DNA of 64,000 nucleotides from Hondaea fermentalgiana (lineage: Eukaryota > Sar > Bigyra > Thraustochytrida > Thraustochytriidae), in assembly GCA_014084085.1 (NCBI GenBank), contig NPFB01000015.1:31453-95452 (forward strand), given 5' to 3'. The first letter of the stretch is position 1. Each line of letters starts with the position of its first letter. The position numbers and the translations under genes are program-made. The notes beneath the pieces are model-generated. The model was not told the DNA's origin and did not search any database. It was given only the letters and a program-made list of their open reading frames with translations. This document shows, one piece after another, positions 18,942-28,488 of this stretch.

Positions 18942-20660
18942 ATGCTGCATCTCCTCGTCAAGCTTGTTGAAACCAAGCTTGAAGAGCGCATCTTGGATGA
19001 CAAGCTGAGATTGACCGTCGAGGTCCACCCTCGTCAGGACCAAGAGAAGGCCCATACAGCTTGGCTGCGCGACGTGACGACGCCTCAAGGAGCCGCGCTG
19101 CACTGCAAATATTCACTCGCTGCATTTGATGCCAAGGCTCCATTCTATGCGCTTCTGACGGTGCAAGATGAGACGGGGGCAAATCGAGTCGCAAGCGCCT
19201 CCCTCGACCTTGGTCCTTTGCGAATCAATCACACCGCAGGCCCTGTCGACGCTCAAGTATCGCTGCGCACACCCAAAGGAGCCAAAGCCTTTACTCTGCA
19301 AGTGAGTGCGTCGTATGACGGCTCCCATGATGACGACCTTATCTCTGACAATTCAAGCGAAGCTGGAGAGGATGATGTGAGGACGGGGGATGACCCAAAC
19401 GCCACTGATAACTCTAGTGAGGCCGAGGAAGATGATGTTCCCGCCGATGAAACGGGAAAAGACATGAACGCCGACGAAAAGGATGCCAGTGCTTTGTTTA
19501 CTGATGACTCCAGCGAGGCCGACGAAGACGACGTGCGACCCGGTGATGACGTCTACGGTACAGACGACTCAAGCGAAGCTAGTGAGGATGACGTTTTAGA
19601 AGAGGTGCCCGAGGCAGAGAGTCCAAAGGCTGCTGCTGCAAAGCAAAATCCACGACAAAAGGAACAGTTCCATTCGGAAAACGATTCGGAGCAGAGCGAA
19701 GATGACATCGACGATGATGACGATATTGCGAGCGACGATAGACAAAGCGAAAGCTACGGATCTGCGTCCTTTGCTGATGCGGAAAGTGAGCTCAAGATGC
19801 CTCTTGTTCCTACCGTCGACACTTGCAAAGAGTCTCTTCCTTTGCAGAGCGAACACCATTCTCAAACATCAGGGGCTTGGGAAGCACTCTATCGCGTGGA
19901 TCGTTTTGAATCCGGCCCTGGGCAAGCTAAGCCCAAGGTCAAACCCGTTCCGCCTCGCAGACCAAAAACCCCAAAGGCTAGCTTGCCTGCGACGCCTGGA
20001 TCCAAAAAGGATCGTGCTCGCCGACGAAAGAGTCAGGAAGAGACTTCCGCGTTTCTAAAGCGAATGGACCAGCGAGCAGAGCAGAAGCGCCATGCCGCGA
20101 GAGATCTGCAAGCTCGTCTAGACTACGAAGCGAGTCTTCGCAAAAAGGTTTGCCCCGAATGTGGCCGCACCCAGTCTTTCGAGCAAGTCAAGAAACGCCA
20201 AAAAAAGTGTATTGAGTGCAAGGTACTATTCCGCTACTCGGTTCGATGGGACCGAGTAAAGGACGACTTTATGGATCGCAACACCGTGGCGCCAAAACGA
20301 CCCGAAGCGGACCATATCACTCGGCGTCGAAGACCATCTCGCGCTAACGAAGACTTTCTTGCTCGTATGGACAAGGCCGCAGAGAGGCGACGGCAGCGGA
20401 ACATGCAGCAAAAAAAGTCCATCAATCAAGAAAGGTCAACCAGTCAAGAAAAGTCGCACGAGCTGCGAAAATCGCAGGAGAATTTTGTACAAGACAAGAG
20501 AAAGCCTGTAGCAAAGGAGCTCGCGCGACCGCGACTTCCAGGGGAAAAGGTCCCCCTTGAGCCACCTTTTGACCGCGATCTTTGGACCGCAGAGCAAATT
20601 GTTATCGCCCATCTTTTCGGGCCCTGCGAGTCTTGTCATCTGGATGAGCGCTGTGAATAA
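18942..20660 (+). CDS. Unrecognised protein with acidic repeats and a CxxC zinc-ribbon-like motif
   Basis: A 572-aa protein with ATG at 18942. Residues 1-125 look like a beta-rich domain, possibly C2-like (an inference from alternating hydrophobic strands only). Residues about 130-260 contain at least four copies of an (N/D)SSEAxEDDV unit and a related DSEQSEDDI, spaced irregularly by acidic linkers. Residues about 320-400 are Pro/Lys/Arg-rich. A four-cysteine motif, CPECGR then KKCIECK (about 404-427), fits a small zinc ribbon. Basic, glutamine-rich helices follow (RRRQRNMQQKKS), with a final CESCHLDERCE. Acidic SSE repeats look like casein kinase 2 sites. No function can be assigned. Confidence 0.8.
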   Translation: MLHLLVKLVETKLEERILDDKLRLTVEVHPRQDQEKAHTAWLRDVTTPQGAALHCKYSLAAFDAKAPFYALLTVQDETGANRVASASLDLGPLRINHTAGPVDAQVSLRTPKGAKAFTLQVSASYDGSHDDDLISDNSSEAGEDDVRTGDDPNATDNSSEAEEDDVPADETGKDMNADEKDASALFTDDSSEADEDDVRPGDDVYGTDDSSEASEDDVLEEVPEAESPKAAAAKQNPRQKEQFHSENDSEQSEDDIDDDDDIASDDRQSESYGSASFADAESELKMPLVPTVDTCKESLPLQSEHHSQTSGAWEALYRVDRFESGPGQAKPKVKPVPPRRPKTPKASLPATPGSKKDRARRRKSQEETSAFLKRMDQRAEQKRHAARDLQARLDYEASLRKKVCPECGRTQSFEQVKKRQKKCIECKVLFRYSVRWDRVKDDFMDRNTVAPKRPEADHITRRRRPSRANEDFLARMDKAAERRRQRNMQQKKSINQERSTSQEKSHELRKSQENFVQDKRKPVAKELARPRLPGEKVPLEPPFDRDLWTAEQIVIAHLFGPCESCHLDERCE

Positions 20661-21225
20661 GGTTTTGTCGGCTTGCTCGTGTTTCTAATTATGATGAGCA
20701 CAAATGTCAAATGCCCACCCACTGCTCTGCAGCTGCAAACTGGTCAAAGAAACGAACGGCACATTTAGGAAGAGGACGATATTTACAAGTTTTTTTTTTT
20801 TTCACCATTGGCAGGATAAGCCCATCAGTCAAAACAGCTCTTGATTCCGATTCCTATCCGCATGATTGGTGGCAGTCTCAGCGACGTGATGTGCTCTGCT
20901 TGGGTTACTTGCCTGTCTTCCCGCAAGCCCAACTCTCTCCAGGTCACGCCACCCTGAAGGGGAAGTATACACCTACATGTTCCCGAAAGACGAAGACATG
21001 GGTGTGCATTTGTTCGCCAGTACTTTTGCGGGTCTTCTTCTTTGCTGCTTCCTCGCTCGGCTCCAGAAACCGATTCCTCGAAGCCCGTCCGCGCGAACGA
21101 CCCGAGAATGGTTGAAGGGCTCGAAAGAGAGGACGAACCTACGCGTCAAGGCGTCGCCGTCGCAACGCAGCGGCAGCCAGCCAAGGGTACCCGGAAGGTG
21201 CCGCTGCTCGTAGCGATCACCGTGG

Positions 21226-21325
21226 NNNNNNNNNNNNNNNNNNNNNNNNNNNNNNNNNNNNNNNNNNNNNNNNNNNNNNNNNNNNNNNNNNNNNNNNNNN
21301 NNNNNNNNNNNNNNNNNNNNNNNNN
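21226..21325. other. Assembly gap (100 N)
   Basis: Exactly 100 N, the usual placeholder for a gap of unknown size. The two flanks share no obvious sequence. Confidence 0.99.
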
Positions 21326-22423
21326 CCGCGAGACCACGCGAGGCGGGCGGCGGCCGCGCGGCCAGGGGGCAGCGGGCCGGGCGGGCCTGCGCACGGGGTG
21401 GAAGCGGCGGCGCTGGAGCAGGCGAGCGAGCAGGCGATTGATTGTTTGATTGATTGATTGCCTGCCTGCCTGCCTGATTGATCGATCGCCTGCGTGCGGC
21501 TTGCTCGCCCGCACCAAACCTGGAACCCCGGACGCGACGTCGCGTGCAGGGTCGCCCGCCTTCTCGTGCCGTGCCTCGCCTCGCCTCGACCCGCGCGGAG
21601 AGGACGCGCGAGCGGAGCGAGACCTCGCAGCGCGAGCCGCCCCGGCGAGGAGACAAACCAAACGAGGGAGCAGAGCTGAGCAGAGCTGAGCAGAGCAGAG
21701 CAGCGCCTTTCTGCTTGCCCCGGCTTGCCTTGCAAAGCAAAGCAAAGCAAAGCAAAGCAGGGGAAAAAGAAGGGAGAAAAAGAAAAGAAAGAAAAGAAAA
21801 AGGTGCCAGGAACCCGGCGTGCAAATTGCGTTGCGCACACTTCGCCGTTAGCGTGCACGGTATTATCGGTGGCCTGGCCGGCGCGTGCCCTCCCTCGCGA
21901 GGAGCTAGCTCGTGCCCATTCGCGTCATTCGCGTTGTCTGCCCCGCGTCCGCCTTCCTTCGCGTTCGCGTTCGCGCCGAGCCAGCGTCCGGCGGGGGAGC
22001 ATCGTCTGCGGTCTCGTCTCGACGGCCCCGCGAGCCGACCGACGCTGCGTCGCGTTCGCGATCTCGCGGCAGCGGTCTCTTGGCGCCCTTACCACAGCGC
22101 GTTCGTTCATCAGTCGTCAGTCCTCCTCGCGAGCTTCCTTTCCTGGAGGGAGCCCCAGCCCAGCGAGCCCAGCGCGGAAGACGATAAGACAACACAACAG
22201 ACCCGGACGCTTCGCAGCGGCCACGGAGTTTCTTTCTTGCCTGCGCGAGAGGGCACAGCAAGCGCACGAGAAGAAAGGCAGAGCAGCGCAAGGCAGAGCG
22301 AGAGCTAAACCTGGCTAGCTCGCGCGCGAGCGAGCGAAGTCCAGGTCGAGGTCGAACTCGAGGACGGCTGCGCGACCGCACGTGCCGCGGCGAGGTGGCC
22401 AGCGCGCGAAGCCGCCAGGCTGA

Positions 22424-22424
<1 letters not shown>

Positions 22425-22455
<31 letters not shown>
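22425..22455 (+). repeat. GCTT tetranucleotide microsatellite
   Basis: About eight GCTT/CTTG units in a row. Part of a cluster of tetranucleotide repeats upstream of the SET-domain gene. Confidence 0.9.
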
Positions 22456-22456
<1 letters not shown>

Positions 22457-22500
22457 CGATTGGCGGACGGGGAGGTGAGGTAGCCGCAGCAGCAGCTGCA

Positions 22501-22522
22501 GCTAGCTAGCTAGCTAGCTAGC
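22501..22522 (+). repeat. GCTA tetranucleotide microsatellite
   Basis: Five to six GCTA units directly after a CAGCAGCAGCTGCA stretch. The unit is self-complementary (GCTAGC), so the run can fold on itself. Confidence 0.9.
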
Positions 22523-23488
22523 CCCCTGCTGCAGGATCGAAGACCTGCTCGCGCGCGCGGCCAGGAGAACGAAAGCGGGCTCCTTGCTCGCTCTGTCTGC
22601 ATAGTATCCGGGGCGCACGCGCCGCGGGGAGCCGGGGCGAGCGACGCCGCGCGTGCCTCCGGTGCGTGGTTGCCGGCCCGGCCTTGCGAGCGAGGCGCGG
22701 CGGGAAACTCACGAGTGCCGGCCAGCGAGCCGAGCCAGGGCGCACGCAAGGCAAGGCAAGGCAAGCACGCACCCTAGCGAGGGAGAGAAGGGAACGAGCG
22801 GGCGAGCGGCCAGCCCCCGGTCGGGCGTACGCCTCTCTCCCTCTCTCACTCTGCGCGACGGCGAGGAAAACACCGTGCCTGTGTCCGCGCCGCCGGAGAC
22901 AGAGACGGAGACGGAGATAGACTGCGGCCCTGCGATCCATCGATCGAGCAAGCAAGCAAGCAAACATACTTCAATCCAGCCAGCCAGCCATTCGTGGCCC
23001 TTTGCACAATCAAATCGATTGCTCGATTCACCTCGACGACGACGTCCTCGGCCGCGACGAGCCGAGCCTAGCCAAGCCAAGCCAAATCAAGCCCACCCGA
23101 GTGAAGCCCAAAGCTCGCCGAGGGCCCGTGACGCTGGCTGGGTCTGCGCCAAGAACGCAACGACTCCGCCCGCGTGCCTACCTGCCTGCCTGACTGACTG
23201 AGCCCGCGGGTTCGCTCGCGCCTGCCGCCGCCACCTGCGAAGCAGCTGCTGCTGCTGCTGTTCCTACTCCTTTTGTTTCCTGTCCTGCCCTTGTGCCTTC
23301 CAAGGCTTGCCTCCGGTGGGGGGCGGCGGCGAGAAGTCTTCCGACGGGGTGTGACCCGGCGCCCGCGAGCGTCGTGCAGAAAAGCAAGTAAGCAAGCCCC
23401 GAACAAAGCCAGCCAGGCCGCGAGCGAGCGAGCGTGGATTGGACGGTTTGTGCCGCGTGTGCAGCATACCTGCATCAGGAGCGGTGCA

Positions 23489-23489
<1 letters not shown>

Positions 23490-23517
<28 letters not shown>
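23490..23517 (+). repeat. ATTG tetranucleotide microsatellite
   Basis: About seven ATTG units, followed after a few bases by complementary CAATCAATCG (23519-23529), so the RNA could form a hairpin in the leader of the SET-domain gene. Confidence 0.9.
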
Positions 23518-23519
<2 letters not shown>

Positions 23520-23778
23520 CAATCAATCGATCGCGACACCGCGGGTTGCCGAGCTCCCCGGCGCAGCTTCCACGCACGCCAATCGAGTCACAAGTCGAGC
23601 CGAGTCGAGCGTGTTTTCGTTCAGATCGCCAACCACCCAAGCCAACCCTAGCCAAGCTGTTCGGGCACGACGCGATAAAAGAGCCACGCACCCATCATTG
23701 GACCCGAGGAGGTGGCCTGGCATTGATTGCCATCGCCTGTGCGCCGGGGCAAGCAGACGCAAAAGCAAAACCATTCGG

Positions 23779-25308
23779 ATGCTCATTCCCTCGGCCGCCG
23801 ACATGGACGACCTGACTAGCCTCGCGGGTGTCTCAGACGCCAGCTGGCCGAGCTCGCCAGGGTCTCTACAAACTATCGGTGGTGTGACGGTCGATACCAT
23901 TGAAGAGGAACAGAGGCCCGAAGACGCCGTCAAGGTGACACGGAGAACCGCAGCAAAGGGCATCGGCCTTCGCGCCAGGCGCCCCTTTACGCCTTACGAG
24001 GTCGTCTTTGCAGAGTCGCCCCTCCTTGAATTCCGCCGCGACGAAGACATCGACCGTGCCGTCTATCATGACCTCCCCGACGAGGCGCGTCGCGCCTTTT
24101 TCAGGCTCAAAGACTCGTGCAGCAGCTCCAACCTCCTGGAGCGAACGCCCAGCGACATGAGCACCAAGAGCCGAACCGAGCACGATGATGACGACGCCTC
24201 AAGCCACCGCCGTCGCCGCTCTTCCTGTGACGATAAGTCGGACCGCGGCAGCACCACGTCATCCTCTGCGAGGCGAAAACTCGTGAAAAGTGCATCCTCC
24301 TCGTCGCTCTCTTCCGCGTCAAATAACGCCTCGTCCTCCAAAAAGAGGAACAGCCAGAAAATTACAAAAACCAAGGAGAACATGGCAATCAACGACGAGA
24401 TCAACACTGCGATCGACGAGCCCGACGCCGTCGGCCGCCTTCGCAGCGACAGCCAACGCAGTTGCATCAGTTCGTCTGCGTGCTCGCGCCGCTCCTCGCG
24501 CACCTCGGCGCTCTCAAGTAGCGGCGAGGGCTCTGCAGCAAGCGAAGAAGACGTCAGCCCCTCTGACATGCAGCAGCAGCAGCAGCAGCCTGTTGCAGCA
24601 TCGCGCAGGAACCCCAAGGCCTGTGCGGGCACCTCAGACTCCGGCGATGTGAAGCCTGAAAAAACTCCCATGGGCGTCTGTGAAACCAACGCCATTTGCC
24701 TTGGCGGTGATTACTTTGCCGTGCTCAAATACGGAGCGCGCATCAATCATTCGTGCGCACCCAATTTGAGCTACCGTTTCGAAGAAAGAGAACACTCGCG
24801 TCAGGTCGTCTTCTATGCTCTTCGCCACATTGAAAAGGGCGAGGAACTCTACCTTTCCTACGTGGATCAGTCGCTCCCGCGTGACGCGCGCAGGGCTCTG
24901 CTCTTCGAGCGCTATCGCTTCAAATGCAAATGCGAGTCATGCTCGCTGAAAAACGACGAGCTTGAAATGGCAGAGGCCAGACGAGAAAATCTCGCTGCAA
25001 TGGACAATAAGATTTACGAGGCCATCGAAACCGAGGACTTCGACAATGCCTTAGAGATCGTTGATCGGCGACTTGATCTCTTGAAGGAGGAACCTGGTCT
25101 TCAAACGCCGCTCCTCATGCTTCGGACCGAATTCGATGCTTTGCGTATTTGCGAGAAAATGACCAACATTGATGGAATGACTCGCTGGATTTGCGCCGCC
25201 ACCGAGCATGCAAGAATTGCTCATGGCGAGGCTTCACTCATTTACGCAGAGCTTTGCCACAAAACGCGTGACATTCAGTTGCTCGAGCATATCGACAATT
25301 TTCATTGA
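23779..25308 (+). CDS. SET-domain protein, MYND-less SMYD-like
   Basis: Likely a protein lysine methyltransferase using S-adenosylmethionine. It is 509 aa from the first in-frame ATG at 23779; an ATG at 23803 (gacATGG) has the better context. The SET domain is split. The N-terminal part, KGIGLRARRPFTPYEVVFAESPLL, is at about residues 60-83. The catalytic part is TNAICLGG, then RINHSCAPNLSY (NHSCxPN signature, about 322-333), GEELYLSYVD and post-SET CKCESC (about 394). Between the halves lies a linker of about 180 residues rich in Ser, Arg and Lys with a Gln run, in place of the MYND zinc finger of SMYD proteins. A helical C-terminal region of about 110 residues follows, as in SMYD relatives. 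Confidence 0.9.
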   Translation: MLIPSAADMDDLTSLAGVSDASWPSSPGSLQTIGGVTVDTIEEEQRPEDAVKVTRRTAAKGIGLRARRPFTPYEVVFAESPLLEFRRDEDIDRAVYHDLPDEARRAFFRLKDSCSSSNLLERTPSDMSTKSRTEHDDDDASSHRRRRSSCDDKSDRGSTTSSSARRKLVKSASSSSLSSASNNASSSKKRNSQKITKTKENMAINDEINTAIDEPDAVGRLRSDSQRSCISSSACSRRSSRTSALSSSGEGSAASEEDVSPSDMQQQQQQPVAASRRNPKACAGTSDSGDVKPEKTPMGVCETNAICLGGDYFAVLKYGARINHSCAPNLSYRFEEREHSRQVVFYALRHIEKGEELYLSYVDQSLPRDARRALLFERYRFKCKCESCSLKNDELEMAEARRENLAAMDNKIYEAIETEDFDNALEIVDRRLDLLKEEPGLQTPLLMLRTEFDALRICEKMTNIDGMTRWICAATEHARIAHGEASLIYAELCHKTRDIQLLEHIDNFH

Positions 25309-25894
25309 GGATAAACATTCTCAAATGGAGCTCAGAGTCAAGTCAAGTCGAGTCCAGTCGTTTCTAGCATACTTTTGAGGCTCGCGCACACCTTTCAGCA
25401 CATCGTCCCCGTACATACAAATATATATATATAGAGAGAGAGAGAGACAGACAGAGAATAAAGTAGCGCCAACGTCCAGCCCAACAATCAATTAAAGTGG
25501 GCTCCGTTCATTGGCATGGCGCGCAATCACATTGTATAAATTCTGATATCAATTTTACCCAACTGTTTTTATTCAGTGAAGGCAACAAAAGAAAGTTCCC
25601 TCGACCAAGAAGACACAGTAATAAAAAACATACTCCGCCCACGAGCCTGCGCGCGCGCCTGCTTGCCGTTGGTGGCTGCAAAGCGATCAGATTAGGTCAT
25701 TGATTGCTCATTGCTATCTTGGCTGCAGACAAGGCTAGCAAACCAGCAGAGAACACGAGTCTTGGATTCGTTCGTGTGCGCCAAGTACTAATCCCAAGGC
25801 TTTGACGCCCGACACCACTCCAACAAGTGAGGTACCTAAAACAGAAAAAGTCAAGGTGGATAAAATTGATCGATCTGTCTCTGACTGTTGGTTT
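25309..25894. other. Convergent 3' spacer, SET gene to ataxin-2
   Basis: Contains ATATAT followed by a GA/GACA repeat (25422-25457), a GAATAAAG possible polyadenylation signal near 25456, and nothing gene-like. Confidence 0.55.
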
Positions 25895-25921
25895 TTATTG
25901 TTGTTGTGGCTGCTGCTGTTG

Positions 25922-25958
<37 letters not shown>

Positions 25959-27616
25959 GCTCCAGAGCCGCCCTGTCCTGGCGCGTACGACATCGGAGGT
26001 GCTCCACCGGAATAGTAACCCATCTGGGGCTGGCCGTAGTGGCCAGGGTACATTCCCGGCGCGCCCATTGGCATACCCGGATACATCATTTGCGGCGGAT
26101 ACCCGTAACCCGGGTTCATTGGCATGTAGCCACCTTGCGGCATCCCGTACGGCATTCCACCTTGCGCACCTTGCGGCCCGCCATATCCTCCATCTGCCAT
26201 TGTCTGCGCTGGCTGCGAAGGTGTGAACTCCTTGGCATTGGCATTGGGCCGCCACTCCTTGGCAGCAGAGTTCAGACCCTTCTTTACCTCCTCTTTGGAG
26301 GTCTTTTCTCCTCCAGCCGCCTTGCTGGCCTCGGTCTGCTTCTTTTGTTTGTCCGCACCTGCTTCGCCACCACTGCTCGTCCCACTCTTTTTCGTCTTGA
26401 GCGTCTCTGAGAATTGCTTCAACCCGTCAATCTCGCGCTGACGATCGCTCATGCGCTTCTCTTCAGCTGCAGACGGGCTCGCCTTGGCCGTATCTGCCTT
26501 GGCCGAATCAGGTTTGGCAGCTTTAACCTTGGCTGCCTCAGGCTTGGCTGCCGCAGTCTTGGCGGACTCCTTTTTGCCGCCCTTGGCGGTCTCCGTCTTG
26601 GTCGCCTTGGCTGCCTTGGCAGTTTCTGCCTCAGTGTCCTCAGTACCAGGCGCATCCTTGGCAGAAGTATTGCCAGCCGCCGGGTCCTCCTTGGCATCCT
26701 GCGTCTGGGATCCACGCACGCGGGCAGCCCAGCTCATGGCACCGCCGGCGCTCGCCTTGGGCGCCTCAGGAGCAGCCTGTGCGGCGGCGACGGCGGCCTT
26801 CGGGGTCGCGTCACCTTGTGCTTTGCCACTAGCCTCCGGGGTGCCACGGCGATGCGGAGGCTGATAAGCATTCTCGTTCCGCGTGACTGATGAGTAGCGC
26901 GATTCCTCATCCAGGTCCTCTTCGCCAGACGGAGCAAGGCCGCGCTCCTCGCGTACATGAAAGTTGCTCGACGACTGCGATTCGATCGACCGTGCAAGGC
27001 GGTTCGCGCGCCGTCGCTCAGACTCGCTAATCTTGCCCTTGTCCAGCTCAGTTGTGTAGAGGTTTTCGTTGTAGGTCGATTTGACGCCAAACTTTTCTTC
27101 ATTGACCTTGAATTGGTCCCAGCTCCCTGCCGGACCGCCGCTCTCCAATGAAGCGCCCTTGAGCGAGTCCGCGTTGCCGCCCGAAACGGGCGGGCTCGCA
27201 AGCCAGGCGGCGGATTGAAGTTTGCGCTCCGCACCGCTCGCGCGGGCACCGCTGCTAATGTCGGTGTCCGTGCGAAAGCCGCCGCTGCCCTGGTCCTTTT
27301 CATGTTGCGTCTCACGCTTCACGGCCTCCACCATGCCGCCTGCGTCCGCGGCAAAAATGCTCTCGATATCCTTCCACATAATATTCACCGGCGTCGCGGA
27401 GGTCGGGCCCGCGGATTCGCCCTTGGTGCCCGCGTACTGAAGCGTGACCCCTTCGAGTGTGGATCCGGCATCGCCGGGATCGTTTTTAGCGCCAACAAGA
27501 ACGCCCTTGACTACGCTTCCGTCCGTCTTGGTCACTTCCACCGTCTGGCCCATGAGGAAGCCGAGCGCGAACGCTACGCGGTCCTTCGAGCTCCTGCCCG
27601 ACGCATTGCCGTTCAT
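25895..27616 (-). CDS. Ataxin-2 homologue (Lsm, LsmAD, PAM2, C-terminal polyglutamine)
   Basis: Ataxin-2 is a cytoplasmic RNA-binding protein that works with poly(A)-binding protein in mRNA stability, translation and stress granules. It is 573 aa from the ATG at 27616; the frame extends 11 codons upstream with no ATG. An Lsm domain spans about residues 10-90 (FLMGQTVEVTKTDGSVVKGVL, VNIMWKDIESI). The LsmAD domain is at about 160-215 (DQFKVNEEKFGVKSTYNENLYTTELD, then ERRRANRLARSIE). Ala/Lys-rich repeats fill about 270-430. A PAM2 motif, NANAKEFTPS (about 460), should bind the MLLE domain of poly(A)-binding protein. A Gly/Met/Pro/Tyr-rich segment follows, and the protein ends in 16 Gln, Pro, 3 Gln. 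In human ataxin-2 the polyglutamine is near the N terminus. Confidence 0.95.
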
Positions 27617-28488
27617 ATTTGCTCGCTTTTGGTCAAAGTCGCCGTTCACGGGCGCAAAGACGGGAGACTTGGTTTCTTAGCCTCGCTCGCCTCGGAAACG
27701 AGCGCGTACACAAGCTTGAAGTGGAGTAGCAGCCTTGCGTTCGCTGCGAGAGAGAGAGAGAGCTATCCACAAACAAGGAGCTCGTGAGAATTATCGACGG
27801 CGAAACTCTACGTGAATGAATGAATGCGTGAGCAATTCCTGCTCCTCTACGTCTCAACGCGCTTCGTTTCTGCGATAACCCCCCCCCAAAAAAAGCCGTA
27901 CTTTGCGCCACGACGCTCGACGCCCTGTCTCGCCTCGTTGCGCTCCGCCGCGTCGGGCTGCACGCGCGCAGCCGCAGCCCTCGCCGCGCCGCGCCGCGCC
28001 GCTGCTTTTCTAGGCGCGACCTCGTGCTCTTCCGCTCGTCCGGCCGCTCGCTCGCTCGAGCTCGCGTGGGCGCGGGCAGGGGCGCGCGCCGCTTCCCTCT
28101 CTCGCCCGCTCGCACGCACGCTCGCGCGCGCTCGCCCGCACGCACGCGCTCGCTCGCTCGCTCGCTCGCTCGCTGGCTGCTCGGGCGACGCGGGCGCAGG
28201 CGCAGGCAAAGCCAGACTGCTTTTTGCAGTCGTGGATGCCTAGAAGATAGGGGAGATGGACCTCAGGATCGCAGAGATCATGCATGGCTGGCACCACGGG
28301 AGAGCATGGATGACCAGAGCTCACGACCTTTGCGCTCTTCCGCAACATGACCGAGCTCGTCGGGCTGATGGTGTCGTGAATCGGCAACAAACTGAACCAG
28401 CGTCGGGGTCATTGTGCAATTCGTCAAAATAGGCCTACTGGTTTTTATATGGCAGAAGAGGGTGTGCAGTGCGTGCAGTGCTTGCGAG
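27617..28488. other. Spacer between ataxin-2 and the histidine phosphatase
   Basis: An 872-base spacer upstream of ataxin-2 and 3' of the next - strand gene. It contains CGCT units (28147-28174), GA repeats near 27747-27762 and GC-rich low complexity. No gene seen. Confidence 0.55.

Larger units (their letters stand above)
20661..23778. other. Long low-complexity intergenic region with assembly gap
   Basis: A 3.1-kb spacer, the longest in the window, upstream of the SET-domain gene. It includes an N gap and many short repeats: AAAGC units (21733-21760), a purine tract (about 21760-21805), GCTT units (22425-22455), GCTA units (22501-22522) and ATTG units (23490-23517). Open frames here are Arg/Ala/Ser-rich repeat translations with no domain. 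No gene supported, although a gene could be hidden by the gap. Confidence 0.55.

Noticed and set aside
18503..19003. N-terminal extension of the acidic orphan gene
   Set aside because: Crosses a GGAT microsatellite and overlaps the divergent gene's coding start; MSGSE start at 18502 is more sensible.
28360..28400. Possible C/D box snoRNA (TGATGGT followed by CTGA)
   Set aside because: The boxes are imperfect and only about 25 bases apart, too close for a guide RNA.
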